From Candidatus Polarisedimenticolia bacterium (lineage in GTDB: Bacteria; Acidobacteriota; Polarisedimenticolia; Gp22-AA2; AA152), in contig DASTZC010000146.1 in NCBI GenBank assembly GCA_035764505.1, positions 1-42,827 on the forward strand: 42,827 bases of DNA, given 5' to 3'. Below are positions 24,460 through 31,858 of the stretch, piece after piece. The notes beneath the pieces are model-generated. The model saw nothing but the letters and a program-made list of their open reading frames with translations. It had not been told where the DNA came from and did not search any database. The position numbers and the translations under genes are program-made. How positions within the stretch are numbered: the first letter of the stretch is position 1; every line of letters begins with the position of its first letter.

Positions 24460-24654
24460 ATGTCCGAGGAAATCCGCTGGTCCATCTGTCCCGTGGAAGA
24501 TTGCGAGTACGCCCAGGAATACGATCCGGGGGCCGCCGCCTTCTGCCCCGACTGCGGGATGGAGCTGCTCTCCGAGTGCCCGTCCTGCAAGCTGCCGATC
24601 CTCAGCGAATCGCAGGTCAACTGCACCGCCTGCAGCGTCTCCTTCAAGGAATAA
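24460..24654 (+). CDS. Tiny zinc-ribbon protein
   Basis: The 64-residue product consists almost entirely of Cys pairs: CPVEDC, CPDC, CPSC and CTAC, enough for two zinc knuckles of the rubredoxin/zinc-ribbon type. There is no signal peptide. Short proteins of this kind are widespread but functionally unassigned. The ATG at 24460 follows GGGGAGG with about ten bases of spacing; the much longer upstream frame is a shadow of the BolA gene. It is convergent with glutamate dehydrogenase 9 bp away and divergent from bolA. Confidence 0.8.
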   Translation: MSEEIRWSICPVEDCEYAQEYDPGAAAFCPDCGMELLSECPSCKLPILSESQVNCTACSVSFKE

Positions 24655-24663
24655 CCGGCCGCC

Positions 24664-25923
24664 TCAGGGATAGATTCCGCGCACCCGGGTCGCCTCGGCG
24701 ACGCGCCCGACGGCCAGGATGTAGGCCGCGGTCCGCATGTGCACCTTGTACTGCGAGGCGACCGTGTGGACCTCGTGGAACGACTGCGTCATCTTCCTCT
24801 CCAGGTGCCGGTTTACCTCGCCCTCGTCCCAGAAGAACGAATAGAGTCCCTGCACCCACTCGAAGTAGGAGACGGTGACCCCGCCGGCGTTCGCCAGGAT
24901 GTCGGGAATCAGGAAGATGCCGTTCTTGTACAGCACGTCGTCGGCCCCCGGCGTGGTGGGGCCGTTGGCCGCCTCGGCCACGATCTTCGCCTTGATGCGG
25001 CCGACGTTTTCCAGCGTGATCTGATTCTCCAGCGCCGCTGGCACCAGGATTTCACACTCGGTCTCCAGCAGCTGGGCGTTGGTGATGTTGTCTGCCTCGG
25101 GATAACCCTGGACGCTGCCCGCCTTCTCCTTGTGCGCGATCACCTTCACCGGGTCGAGCCCGGTGGTGTTGCGGATGCCGCCGCACGAGTCGGACATGGC
25201 GATGACCTTCGCCCCATCGGCGTGCAGCAGGCGCGCCACGATACTGCCGGCGTTTCCCGCTCCCTGCACCACCACCCGCGCCCCCTTCACCGGAAGCTTG
25301 AGAAGCTTGGCCGCCTCGCGGATGACGAACTGGCAGCCGCGCGCGGTCGCCTCGTTGCGCCCTTCCGAGCCGCCGATCGACAGCGGCTTTCCGGTGACCA
25401 CGCCCAGCGCCGTCTGGCCGCGGGTCATGCTGTAGGTATCCATGATCCAGGCCATCGTCTGGGAGTTGGTGTAGACGTCGGGGGCGGGGATGTCCTGCTC
25501 GGGTCCGATGATGATGCTAATCTCCGAGGTGAAGCGGCGGGTCATGCGCTCCAGCTCGCCCTGGGACATCTCCTTCGGATTGCAGATCACGCCGCCCTTG
25601 GCGCCGCCGAAGGGGATGGCCACCGTGGCGCACTTCCAGGTCATCCAGGAAGCCAGCGCCTTCACCTCGTCCAGCGTGACGGCCGGATGGTAACGGATGC
25701 CGCCCTTGCCGGGGCCGCGCGCGACGTTGTGCTGTACCCGGTACCCTTCGAAGACGTTGAGGCTGCCGTCATCCATCCTCGTGGGGATGGAGACGATCAG
25801 CTGTCGCTTGGGGGTCCGCAGGACCTTGCGCAGCCCCTTCTCGAGCTTCAGGTGATCGGCGGCCGTGTCGAATTGCTTCTGGGCGATCTCGAATGCATTC
25901 AGTGATTCCGTCACCGTGGCCAT
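24664..25923 (-). CDS. gdhA: Glutamate dehydrogenase (Glu/Leu/Phe/Val family)
   Basis: The 419-residue cytoplasmic enzyme interconverts glutamate and 2-oxoglutarate plus ammonia. The dimer/substrate domain has GPGKGGIRYHP and the catalytic Lys region IPFGGAKGGV. The Rossmann domain starts at VVVQGAGNAGS, and the C-terminal part has 'DILANAGGVTVSYFEW'. Length and motifs match the hexameric type II enzymes common in deep-branching bacteria, often NAD-specific or of dual specificity. AAGGAG precedes the ATG at 25923. The gene is probably transcribed alone. Confidence 0.95.
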   Translation of the reverse strand: MATVTESLNAFEIAQKQFDTAADHLKLEKGLRKVLRTPKRQLIVSIPTRMDDGSLNVFEGYRVQHNVARGPGKGGIRYHPAVTLDEVKALASWMTWKCATVAIPFGGAKGGVICNPKEMSQGELERMTRRFTSEISIIIGPEQDIPAPDVYTNSQTMAWIMDTYSMTRGQTALGVVTGKPLSIGGSEGRNEATARGCQFVIREAAKLLKLPVKGARVVVQGAGNAGSIVARLLHADGAKVIAMSDSCGGIRNTTGLDPVKVIAHKEKAGSVQGYPEADNITNAQLLETECEILVPAALENQITLENVGRIKAKIVAEAANGPTTPGADDVLYKNGIFLIPDILANAGGVTVSYFEWVQGLYSFFWDEGEVNRHLERKMTQSFHEVHTVASQYKVHMRTAAYILAVGRVAEATRVRGIYP

Positions 25924-26040
25924 GCTCGGCTCCTTGGGTCGATGGGAAGAAATCCGATGGTGCGAACGAATCGGTTCCCTCCGCGCGCGAGGGCCAGCTG
26001 CGGCCGATTCGTCAAAAGGCCCGTGATTATAGCCAATTCT

Positions 26041-26568
26041 CTAGGATTTTGGCTTGGGAGGGTCGGGTTTGGGCTTCTCCGGGGGGGCCACCGCTTTCTC
26101 CGGGTTGGGATTCGGGACCAGGTTCTTCTCCACCGAGATCACCTTAAGGGTCTCGATCGCCCGCTTGGCGTTGAAATGGCACGACTCCACCCGGTCATTG
26201 ACTTGCAGCGCCTTGATTCCGGCCTCCTGCCCGTCACGGGTCAGCTTGGTCTTGCCGGTGATGTAGACCTGGTAGTCGGTCGTGTCGGTCCGGATCACCA
26301 CGGCATTGCGCTCCGGCTGGATGGTGACGATCCTTCCCTTGACCGTCAGCCAGCCCGCCTGGGTCGGGTCGGTGACCTTGGGTTTGCCTTTCTGAACGGG
26401 GTTGGCTTTGTTATCGGCGGGGGCGGTCTGCGCGGCGGGAGCCTCCGGATGGAGGGTCGGTTTCTTCTTTTTCGGTGGCTGGGTCTCCTCGGCGGAGACC
26501 AGGCTCCCTACCGCCAGGGCCACTGTCAATATCATGGCAAGCTTTTTCACGAACGAGGCACTTCTCAT
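26041..26568 (-). CDS. Secreted Pro/Lys-rich protein with a small beta domain
   Basis: I do not recognise a named family. The product has 175 residues with a signal peptide (KKLAMILTVALAVGSLVSA), a low-complexity linker rich in Pro, Lys and Ala, and a beta domain at about 75-140 ('GWLTVKGRIVTIQPERNAVVIRTDTTDYQVYITGKTKLTRDG'), which looks like a DUF5666-type OB-like fold. The tail is again Pro/Lys-rich. Its single Cys is in ESCHF. I preferred the ATG at 26568 with GGAGG upstream over one 18 bases earlier. A TAGAAT-like -10 lies near 26611-26616. Function unknown; periplasmic. Confidence 0.75.
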   Translation of the reverse strand: MRSASFVKKLAMILTVALAVGSLVSAEETQPPKKKKPTLHPEAPAAQTAPADNKANPVQKGKPKVTDPTQAGWLTVKGRIVTIQPERNAVVIRTDTTDYQVYITGKTKLTRDGQEAGIKALQVNDRVESCHFNAKRAIETLKVISVEKNLVPNPNPEKAVAPPEKPKPDPPKPKS

Positions 26569-26715
26569 GGACCCTCCGCTACCCATTAATAGATGATAGG
26601 CAAGGCGGTTATTCTAGCACCTGCGGCGGGATCGAACCCAATGACGCGCCGGAACAGGGCCATGCGGTAAACCGAGTCTCCCTTGGCCGTTCGCGACCGA
26701 TCAACCGCCTCGCTC

Positions 26716-28071
26716 TCACGGATGGGCTGAGTGATCCGGCGGGTGCCGCATGGGAGCGGGCTGGAACTGCAGGAAGATCATGTACCCCGCCGGCCGCGTC
26801 GTCCCATAGAACGGCTCCAGATCGTCTTCGATGAGATTGATGTCAGCGCGGGCGCCGACGCCCAGGGTGAAATCGGCGGTGCGCCAGACATTGAAGAGGT
26901 AGCCGGCCACGAAGCTGTCCACGGGGAATATCTCTTCCTCCAGCGCCGGCGTGAGATCGAGGTCGTGCCCCGTCTTCTCGACATGCTCGAACCGGCCGAA
27001 GACGACGTGGCGGCTGCCCAACCCGCAATTCGCCTCCAGCAACCAGCTGGAGGTGTCCGGCTCTTCCGACGCATGGTTCCTTCCGAAGACTCCGGTGACG
27101 GCGAGGTTCCCCGAATCGCGCAGCGGGAAGTTGGCCGAGGCGGACGCGGTGAGACGGTGGACGCTGTTGTCCGGCGCCAGCTCCTCGGGGCTGTCGAGAT
27201 AGCCGTAGGAAGCCTGGAAGCTCCAGTTCTGCGTCGGGTTGAAGGAGATGCGGCCTGAGTAGGAGTCGAGCCGCCGAAAATCGAAATCGTAGCGGTCCTC
27301 GTCGGGCTCCCGTCCGTTGAACCAGGAGCCTTCGACCTTGATCCGGCGCGTCATGAGGCCGGCCGTGAGCACCCCGAAGCTGATGTGGGTCGAGTCCTGC
27401 CAATGGTGCGCCAGCGGTGCGAGCGGATCGGACATCGCCGAAAGGCGGTGCGGGAAGGCGACCGGGCCGAGGGCCGGCTCGCCGGAGGGTGCCGCGTAGA
27501 GCTGCAGGGCGAGCGAGTCCGACACCGGGACGGTGTAGAGGGCCGCCAGCTCCATGAAAAGATCGTGGGGATGCTGCCGGTCGTGCAGCGGCTCTCCGTC
27601 GAGGGCTTCTCCGGTCTGGAGAAGCAGGGGATATCCCTCTTTGCCGATGGTCAGAGGGTCGAGGCTGAGCATCTCGCGGAACATCAGCACACCCCATCCG
27701 GCCGGGTGGCTTTCCATTGCCATGACCCAGTTCGGCCCCGTCCAATCGGAATCGCCCCGGTCGCTTCCCTGGTCGTCATAGCCGGCGAAGAAGTTCCAGT
27801 GGCCCATTATCGTCCAGCCGCCCCACCAGTGGTGCAGCCCGTGTATCGGTGTCGAATCGGGCTGCCAGGCCGTCCCCGAGGCGTTGCGCGATTCGGGAAT
27901 CACCAGTGGATTGGGCGAGCCGTGCTGGTGCGCGGCATGGACGTCTTCCGAAACCTGCTGAGCGCTTTCGACGGTGGGATCCCCGTGCTCATGTCCCTGG
28001 GCCTCGATCAGGCCGAATGAACCGAGAAGCAGCGACGCCTGTAGCGTTAACAAACGGATTCCTGGCTTCAT
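26716..28071 (-). CDS. Outer-membrane beta-barrel protein with a His-rich N-terminus
   Basis: The 451-residue protein has a signal peptide (MKPGIRLLTLQASLLLGSFGLIEA), then a His-rich stretch (GHEHGD, HAAHQHG, HGLHHWWGG) and a barrel-like remainder with repeated aromatic strands. The His clusters suggest metal binding, and homologous-looking proteins often sit near copper efflux genes, but I cannot name the family. There is no terminal Phe; the end is PPDHSAHP. The ATG at 28071 has a GGGGGAAG ribosome site; the longer frame runs into the promoter region. A good sigma70-like promoter and a perfect 16-bp palindrome lie upstream. Confidence 0.8.
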   Translation of the reverse strand: MKPGIRLLTLQASLLLGSFGLIEAQGHEHGDPTVESAQQVSEDVHAAHQHGSPNPLVIPESRNASGTAWQPDSTPIHGLHHWWGGWTIMGHWNFFAGYDDQGSDRGDSDWTGPNWVMAMESHPAGWGVLMFREMLSLDPLTIGKEGYPLLLQTGEALDGEPLHDRQHPHDLFMELAALYTVPVSDSLALQLYAAPSGEPALGPVAFPHRLSAMSDPLAPLAHHWQDSTHISFGVLTAGLMTRRIKVEGSWFNGREPDEDRYDFDFRRLDSYSGRISFNPTQNWSFQASYGYLDSPEELAPDNSVHRLTASASANFPLRDSGNLAVTGVFGRNHASEEPDTSSWLLEANCGLGSRHVVFGRFEHVEKTGHDLDLTPALEEEIFPVDSFVAGYLFNVWRTADFTLGVGARADINLIEDDLEPFYGTTRPAGYMIFLQFQPAPMRHPPDHSAHP

Positions 28072-28111
28072 CTTCCCCCTTTTCGGCGGCATTCCCCAGA
28101 CCGTGGCGGGG

Positions 28112-28141
28112 ATTGTAACCTCCGTGAGGAATTCAGGCCAA
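28112..28141 (-). promoter_or_regulatory. Sigma70-like promoter of the His-rich barrel gene
   Basis: On the minus strand, TTGGCC (28141-28136) and TACAAT (28117-28112) are separated by 18 bases. Transcription would start near 28105, giving a leader of about 34 bases to the ATG at 28071. Confidence 0.45.
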
Positions 28142-28157
28142 AGGAATGGGATAGGGG

Positions 28158-28173
28158 TGGACCTGCAGGTCCA
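28158..28173. promoter_or_regulatory. Perfect 16-bp palindrome in a divergent promoter region
   Basis: TGGACCTGCAGGTCCA is a perfect two-fold palindrome. It lies about 60 bp upstream of the likely start sites of both divergent genes, a symmetric position expected for a shared regulator site. The binding protein is unknown. Confidence 0.4.
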
Positions 28174-28194
28174 GGATGGGTTTTCAGGCCCGAT

Positions 28195-28224
28195 TTGCAT
28201 CGCCAGCGCCGGACGGTTCATAAT
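28195..28224 (+). promoter_or_regulatory. Sigma70-like promoter of the methyltransferase/glycosyltransferase operon
   Basis: TTGCAT (28195-28200) and CATAAT (28219-28224) are separated by 18 bases. Transcription would start near 28231, about 44 bases before the methyltransferase ATG. Confidence 0.4.
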
Positions 28225-28274
28225 TGATTTCAAAAGGCACAGAATCGTTGCCGGCAGCATGAGAGAGGGGCCGG

Positions 28275-29120
28275 ATGGCAAGAGCTCTGAGGGGTGAAAC
28301 GCGCACGCCGGAGCAGCTGCGGGAGCACTACGAGATCGAAAAGGAACTCGCCTCGCGCCTCCGCCAGAGTGCTCCGGAAGAACGACTTCGCCTCTACACC
28401 CCCATTTACGACGAGCTCTTCCGGCGCGTCGCCCACCACCCGGTTCAGCGGCTCAAGGAGGATCCCCGGGCCAGCCGACGGACCATCCAGTCCCAGTACC
28501 GTCGCGTCAAGCGCTTCCTTCGCCCCGACACGCGCTTTCTCGAAATCGGTCCGGGGGACTGCGGTCTGTCCTTCGTCGTAGCCCAAGAGGTCTCCCAGGT
28601 TTACGGCGTGGACGTGACGGAAGAGATCAAGAAGGCGGGCGTCCTCCCTGACAACTTCCAATTCGTCCTGTCCGACGGAACCAGCGTTCCTCTTCCACCG
28701 GAAACGGCGACGGTCGCTTACAGTCATCAGCTCATGGAGCACCTGCATCCCGACGATGCCCTGACCCAGCTGCGCAATATCTACCGGGTCCTCGCTCCCG
28801 GCGGAGTTTACCTTTGCCTCACCCCGAACGCGGTCGTGGGTCCCCACGACATCTCCATGTATTTCGACTCGGTGGCGACCGGCCTGCATTTGAAGGAATA
28901 CACCAACGCGGAGCTCGCCGGCCTGTTTGCGTCGGTTGGATTCTCCAAGGTTCGAGGCATGGTTTCCGTAAAAGGTCACGCAATCCTGGTGCCTGCCTGG
29001 ATCCCTTTCACGCTTGAATGGCTTATCCAGCGGCTGCCGCACCGCCTGGGCCGCGCCCTCGGGGTCCGCATGCCCTTGCGGTCGCTACTGGGTGTTCAAT
29101 TGGTGGCGTATAAAACGTGA
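28275..29120 (+). CDS. SAM-dependent class I methyltransferase
   Basis: The 281-residue cytoplasmic protein has motif I FLEIGPGDCGLSF at about 90-102, an acidic ribose contact (VYGVDVTEE), SHQLMEHLHPDD and the post-motif 'VLAPGGVYLCLTPN', all typical of Methyltransf_11/25-type enzymes. The N-terminal 85 residues are helical and charged. The substrate is unknown; the two glycosyltransferases that follow point to a sugar or polysaccharide. AGAGAGGGG precedes the ATG. Its stop overlaps the next start by 4 bases. Confidence 0.9.
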   Translation: MARALRGETRTPEQLREHYEIEKELASRLRQSAPEERLRLYTPIYDELFRRVAHHPVQRLKEDPRASRRTIQSQYRRVKRFLRPDTRFLEIGPGDCGLSFVVAQEVSQVYGVDVTEEIKKAGVLPDNFQFVLSDGTSVPLPPETATVAYSHQLMEHLHPDDALTQLRNIYRVLAPGGVYLCLTPNAVVGPHDISMYFDSVATGLHLKEYTNAELAGLFASVGFSKVRGMVSVKGHAILVPAWIPFTLEWLIQRLPHRLGRALGVRMPLRSLLGVQLVAYKT

Positions 29121-30358
29121 AACGATCCGCTGCCTCCTCCGAGCCGAAGATTCTCTTCCTTATAAACCGATATCCCCCAGTGCACGGCGGGGGCGGTTTT
29201 TTCATCAGCCTGCTCCATGAATCCATCCGGCCCCTGGGGTTCCAATCCATCGTTCTATCGGGCGATCGGGGGATCCAGCCCGGAGAGGATCCGGCCATTG
29301 TGCGGCTTCCGACCATCAAGGGCCGGACGTCGAGCCGGCTCAGCTCCTACCTCTACTGCCTGATGGCTGGACCCGCCATGCTCCTGCTGCGCCGGCGCTA
29401 CGACATTATCCATACCATGGGGAATGCCCACTTCGTCTACGTCGGCATCCTCTTGGGTCGGCTCCTCTCAAAGCCGGTCATCGTCTGCTCGGTCATGAAC
29501 AGAGGCGACGATCCCACAGGGATCGTCCGGGAGCGCTTCGGACGTTTCAAGAACTCCGTGTTCTCGCGTGCCTCCGCCTATGTCTGCTGTTCCGGCGCCC
29601 AGGTTGAGGCCTATCGCAGCGCCGGCTATCCTGAGACGAAGGTCCGCTTCATCCCCAACGCCTTCCAGCCGGAACGATTCCATCCTTGCGCCGCGCCGGA
29701 GGAGAAGGTCGCTCTGCGCGAGCGTCTGGGCCTACCCCCGCGAGGCTTCATCGTCACTACCGTTGCTGCCATCACGGAACGGAAAGGGATCGATCTCCTG
29801 GTGGATGGCTGGATCCTCTTCCGCCAATCGGGACTCCCGGGAACCCTGGTGCTGGCAGGCTCCTTTGACAAGTCGGATCCAGGCGGCTGTACGGATGATG
29901 CGTTCGTGCAGTCCGTGCGGGACCGGCTCGAGCGGAGTGGAGTCGCCGATTCGGTGGTCTTCACGGGGCATGTCGCCAAACCGGAGGACTATCTGCGGGC
30001 CTCCGACGCCTTCGCTCTGATGTCCCGGGGGGAAGGATTTCCCCTGGCGCTGCTGGAGGGAATGGCCTGCGGCCTCCCTTTCCTCATCTGGGATCTCCCC
30101 GATTACCGAGGATACGGGCTGAAGGATGGCGAGCAGGGATTCCTCCTGCCGCCGTTCGAGGTGCCTCTCCTCGCACAGCGACTTACGGAGCTGGCGTCAT
30201 CAACCGACCTGTGTCAGGACATGGGCCGAAAGGCCCTCACCCTCAGCTCCCGATATACGCTCGATCGGAGCGTGGAAGGATTCGTGGCCCTCTACCGGGA
30301 GCTTTCCTTCCAGGGGAAGACGGCGTCGGGTCTTTCCCGGCATTCGGCACGCGGATAG
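29117..30358 (+). CDS. GT4-family glycosyltransferase
   Basis: The 413-residue product is a GT-B fold enzyme. The N-terminal part has NRYPPVHGGGGFFISLLHES, the Gly-rich acceptor-side loop of GT4 enzymes. The C-terminal Glycos_transf_1 domain begins near PRGFIVTTVAAITERKGID and has the E-x7-E region in GEGFPLALLEGMACG. It transfers a sugar from a nucleotide sugar in building a surface glycan. The start is GTG at 29117 in a GTGA overlap with the methyltransferase stop, indicating coupled translation. The next gene starts right after the stop. Confidence 0.91.
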   Translation: MKRSAASSEPKILFLINRYPPVHGGGGFFISLLHESIRPLGFQSIVLSGDRGIQPGEDPAIVRLPTIKGRTSSRLSSYLYCLMAGPAMLLLRRRYDIIHTMGNAHFVYVGILLGRLLSKPVIVCSVMNRGDDPTGIVRERFGRFKNSVFSRASAYVCCSGAQVEAYRSAGYPETKVRFIPNAFQPERFHPCAAPEEKVALRERLGLPPRGFIVTTVAAITERKGIDLLVDGWILFRQSGLPGTLVLAGSFDKSDPGGCTDDAFVQSVRDRLERSGVADSVVFTGHVAKPEDYLRASDAFALMSRGEGFPLALLEGMACGLPFLIWDLPDYRGYGLKDGEQGFLLPPFEVPLLAQRLTELASSTDLCQDMGRKALTLSSRYTLDRSVEGFVALYRELSFQGKTASGLSRHSARG

Positions 30359-31507
30359 ATGGACCAGAAGATCCGAATCGGATTCGTGATTGGCCAGCTT
30401 CACGTGGGGGGCTACGAGCGGCAGCTCTACGAGCTGGTCACCCGGATGCTGGGAAGTTCGTTCGAGCCCTTCGTCTATTGTCTGTCGGATGAGGTGGAGC
30501 CTTACGGGACGCGGCTGCAGGAGGCCGGCGTTCCCCTGCGCGTGATTCCCCGGCGCAGGAGCTTCCAGCTGTCGCGCGCGCTGCACACCGCCCGCCTGAT
30601 CCGCCGGGACCGCATCGATGTGGTCCATTCCTGGGCGCCGGGAACGAATTTCTACGCCGGCCTCGCTTCCCTGCTGGGCGGCTTTCTTCCGATGGTGTCC
30701 TCGAACTGGGGCACCAATCCCACGCCCCACTTCCTGCCGACCTTCCTGGACGGGCTCGCTTTCAAGCTGAGCGGCCAGATTGTCGTGAATTCAGAGATCG
30801 GCCGCGAATGGACGTCGAAGGTATACGGGGTATCCCCCGACCGGATCCGGGTGATTCGCAACTGGCTCGACACCACGCGGTTCGAGATCCGCGACAACCC
30901 CGAAGCCGCCAAGACCTCCCTGGGGCTCCCGAGCAGCGCTCCGGTAGCCGGATTCGTCGGGCGTCTATCCTCGGAGAAGGGCATCTCTCTATTTCTGGAT
31001 GTTGCGCATGATGTCGCCGCCCGGCTGCCGGAGAGCCGGTTTCTCGTCGCGGGGGACGGACCCCTCCTGCAGGACATGGTCAGGAAGTCTCAGGATCTCC
31101 GGATTGCGGATCGGGTGCTTTTCGCCGGTTTCCGCGAGGATATTCCTCACGTCCTGGCCGCGATAGATCTGCTGGTCCTCGCCTCAACCTCTGAGGGGCT
31201 GCCGAACGTGGTGCTGGAAGCCATGGCTGCCGGAAGACCGGTGATCTCCACCCGCGTGGGTGGGTGCTCCGAGATCATCGACGATGGAGCCACGGGGTAT
31301 CTCACCGATTCCGGGGACCGGGAAGCACTCGCCCGGAGAGTGACGGAGGTTCTTTCCTCACCGGACCGCGGCCGGAGCCTCGGCGAAGCGGGTCGGCGAC
31401 GCGCCATCTCCGAGTTCAGCACCGCGGATCTGCTCCGGCCCATGGAGCAGATCTATACCCGAATGCGTGAGACGAGCCGCCAGACCGCCGCCCATATGGC
31501 GCGTTGA
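30359..31507 (+). CDS. GT4-family glycosyltransferase
   Basis: The 382-residue GT-B enzyme has the N-terminal GQLHVGGYERQLYEL motif and 'DVVHSWAPGTNFYAGL'. The C-terminal domain shows GFVGRLSSEKGISLFL and TSEGLPNVVLEAMAAGRPVI with the E-x7-E pair. It is similar in layout to WcaA/PimB-like enzymes that extend lipopolysaccharide or exopolysaccharide. The ATG abuts the stop of the preceding glycosyltransferase gene with no gap. With the methyltransferase it makes a three-gene operon. Confidence 0.93.
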   Translation: MDQKIRIGFVIGQLHVGGYERQLYELVTRMLGSSFEPFVYCLSDEVEPYGTRLQEAGVPLRVIPRRRSFQLSRALHTARLIRRDRIDVVHSWAPGTNFYAGLASLLGGFLPMVSSNWGTNPTPHFLPTFLDGLAFKLSGQIVVNSEIGREWTSKVYGVSPDRIRVIRNWLDTTRFEIRDNPEAAKTSLGLPSSAPVAGFVGRLSSEKGISLFLDVAHDVAARLPESRFLVAGDGPLLQDMVRKSQDLRIADRVLFAGFREDIPHVLAAIDLLVLASTSEGLPNVVLEAMAAGRPVISTRVGGCSEIIDDGATGYLTDSGDREALARRVTEVLSSPDRGRSLGEAGRRRAISEFSTADLLRPMEQIYTRMRETSRQTAAHMAR

Positions 31508-31541
31508 ACGAAGAGACCCGGGCCTTCCAGGAAACCAGCTG

Positions 31542-31745
31542 ATGGCGACAAAGCTCGAAGGGCCTCTGAAGCGGGAGCTCGAGGTGGGGGGGGACACCTA
31601 TATCCTCACGATCGATCCCGACGGGCTGAAGCTCGTCCCGAAGGGGAAGCGCAAGGGACAGGAGCTGGCCTGGAAGGATCTGATCAGTGGAGAGGCCGCT
31701 CTCGCCGTCGCCTTGAACGCCTCCCTCAAAAAGCAGCTGAAATAG
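31542..31745 (+). CDS. Small conserved hypothetical protein
   Basis: The 67-residue cytoplasmic protein starts MATKLEGPLKRELEV, followed by two beta strands (YILTIDPDGLKLV), a basic turn (GKRKGQELAWKDL) and a C-terminal helix. I recall short proteins of this kind in many bacteria without an assigned function. The ATG at 31542 has AGGA about nine bases upstream. It comes 34 bp after the glycosyltransferase and could be the last gene of that operon. Confidence 0.7.
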   Translation: MATKLEGPLKRELEVGGDTYILTIDPDGLKLVPKGKRKGQELAWKDLISGEAALAVALNASLKKQLK

Positions 31746-31858
31746 CTGACCTTTCCAAAGCCCTCCCGCTGGATTGCATCCGGGCAACCTTGGCACCTGC
31801 CGCCTCGTATGAGGTAAGGTTCAGCCCGCCTGATTGATGCCTACGGGGGATTCTGCCG

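Noticed and set aside
26600-26715. tRNA-like 3' half: minus-strand GGGTTCGATCCC with a downstream acceptor-like GCAGGTGC
   Set aside because: The T-stem does not pair beyond two bases and no 5' acceptor strand CACCTGC is found upstream. It may be a tRNA remnant or chance.
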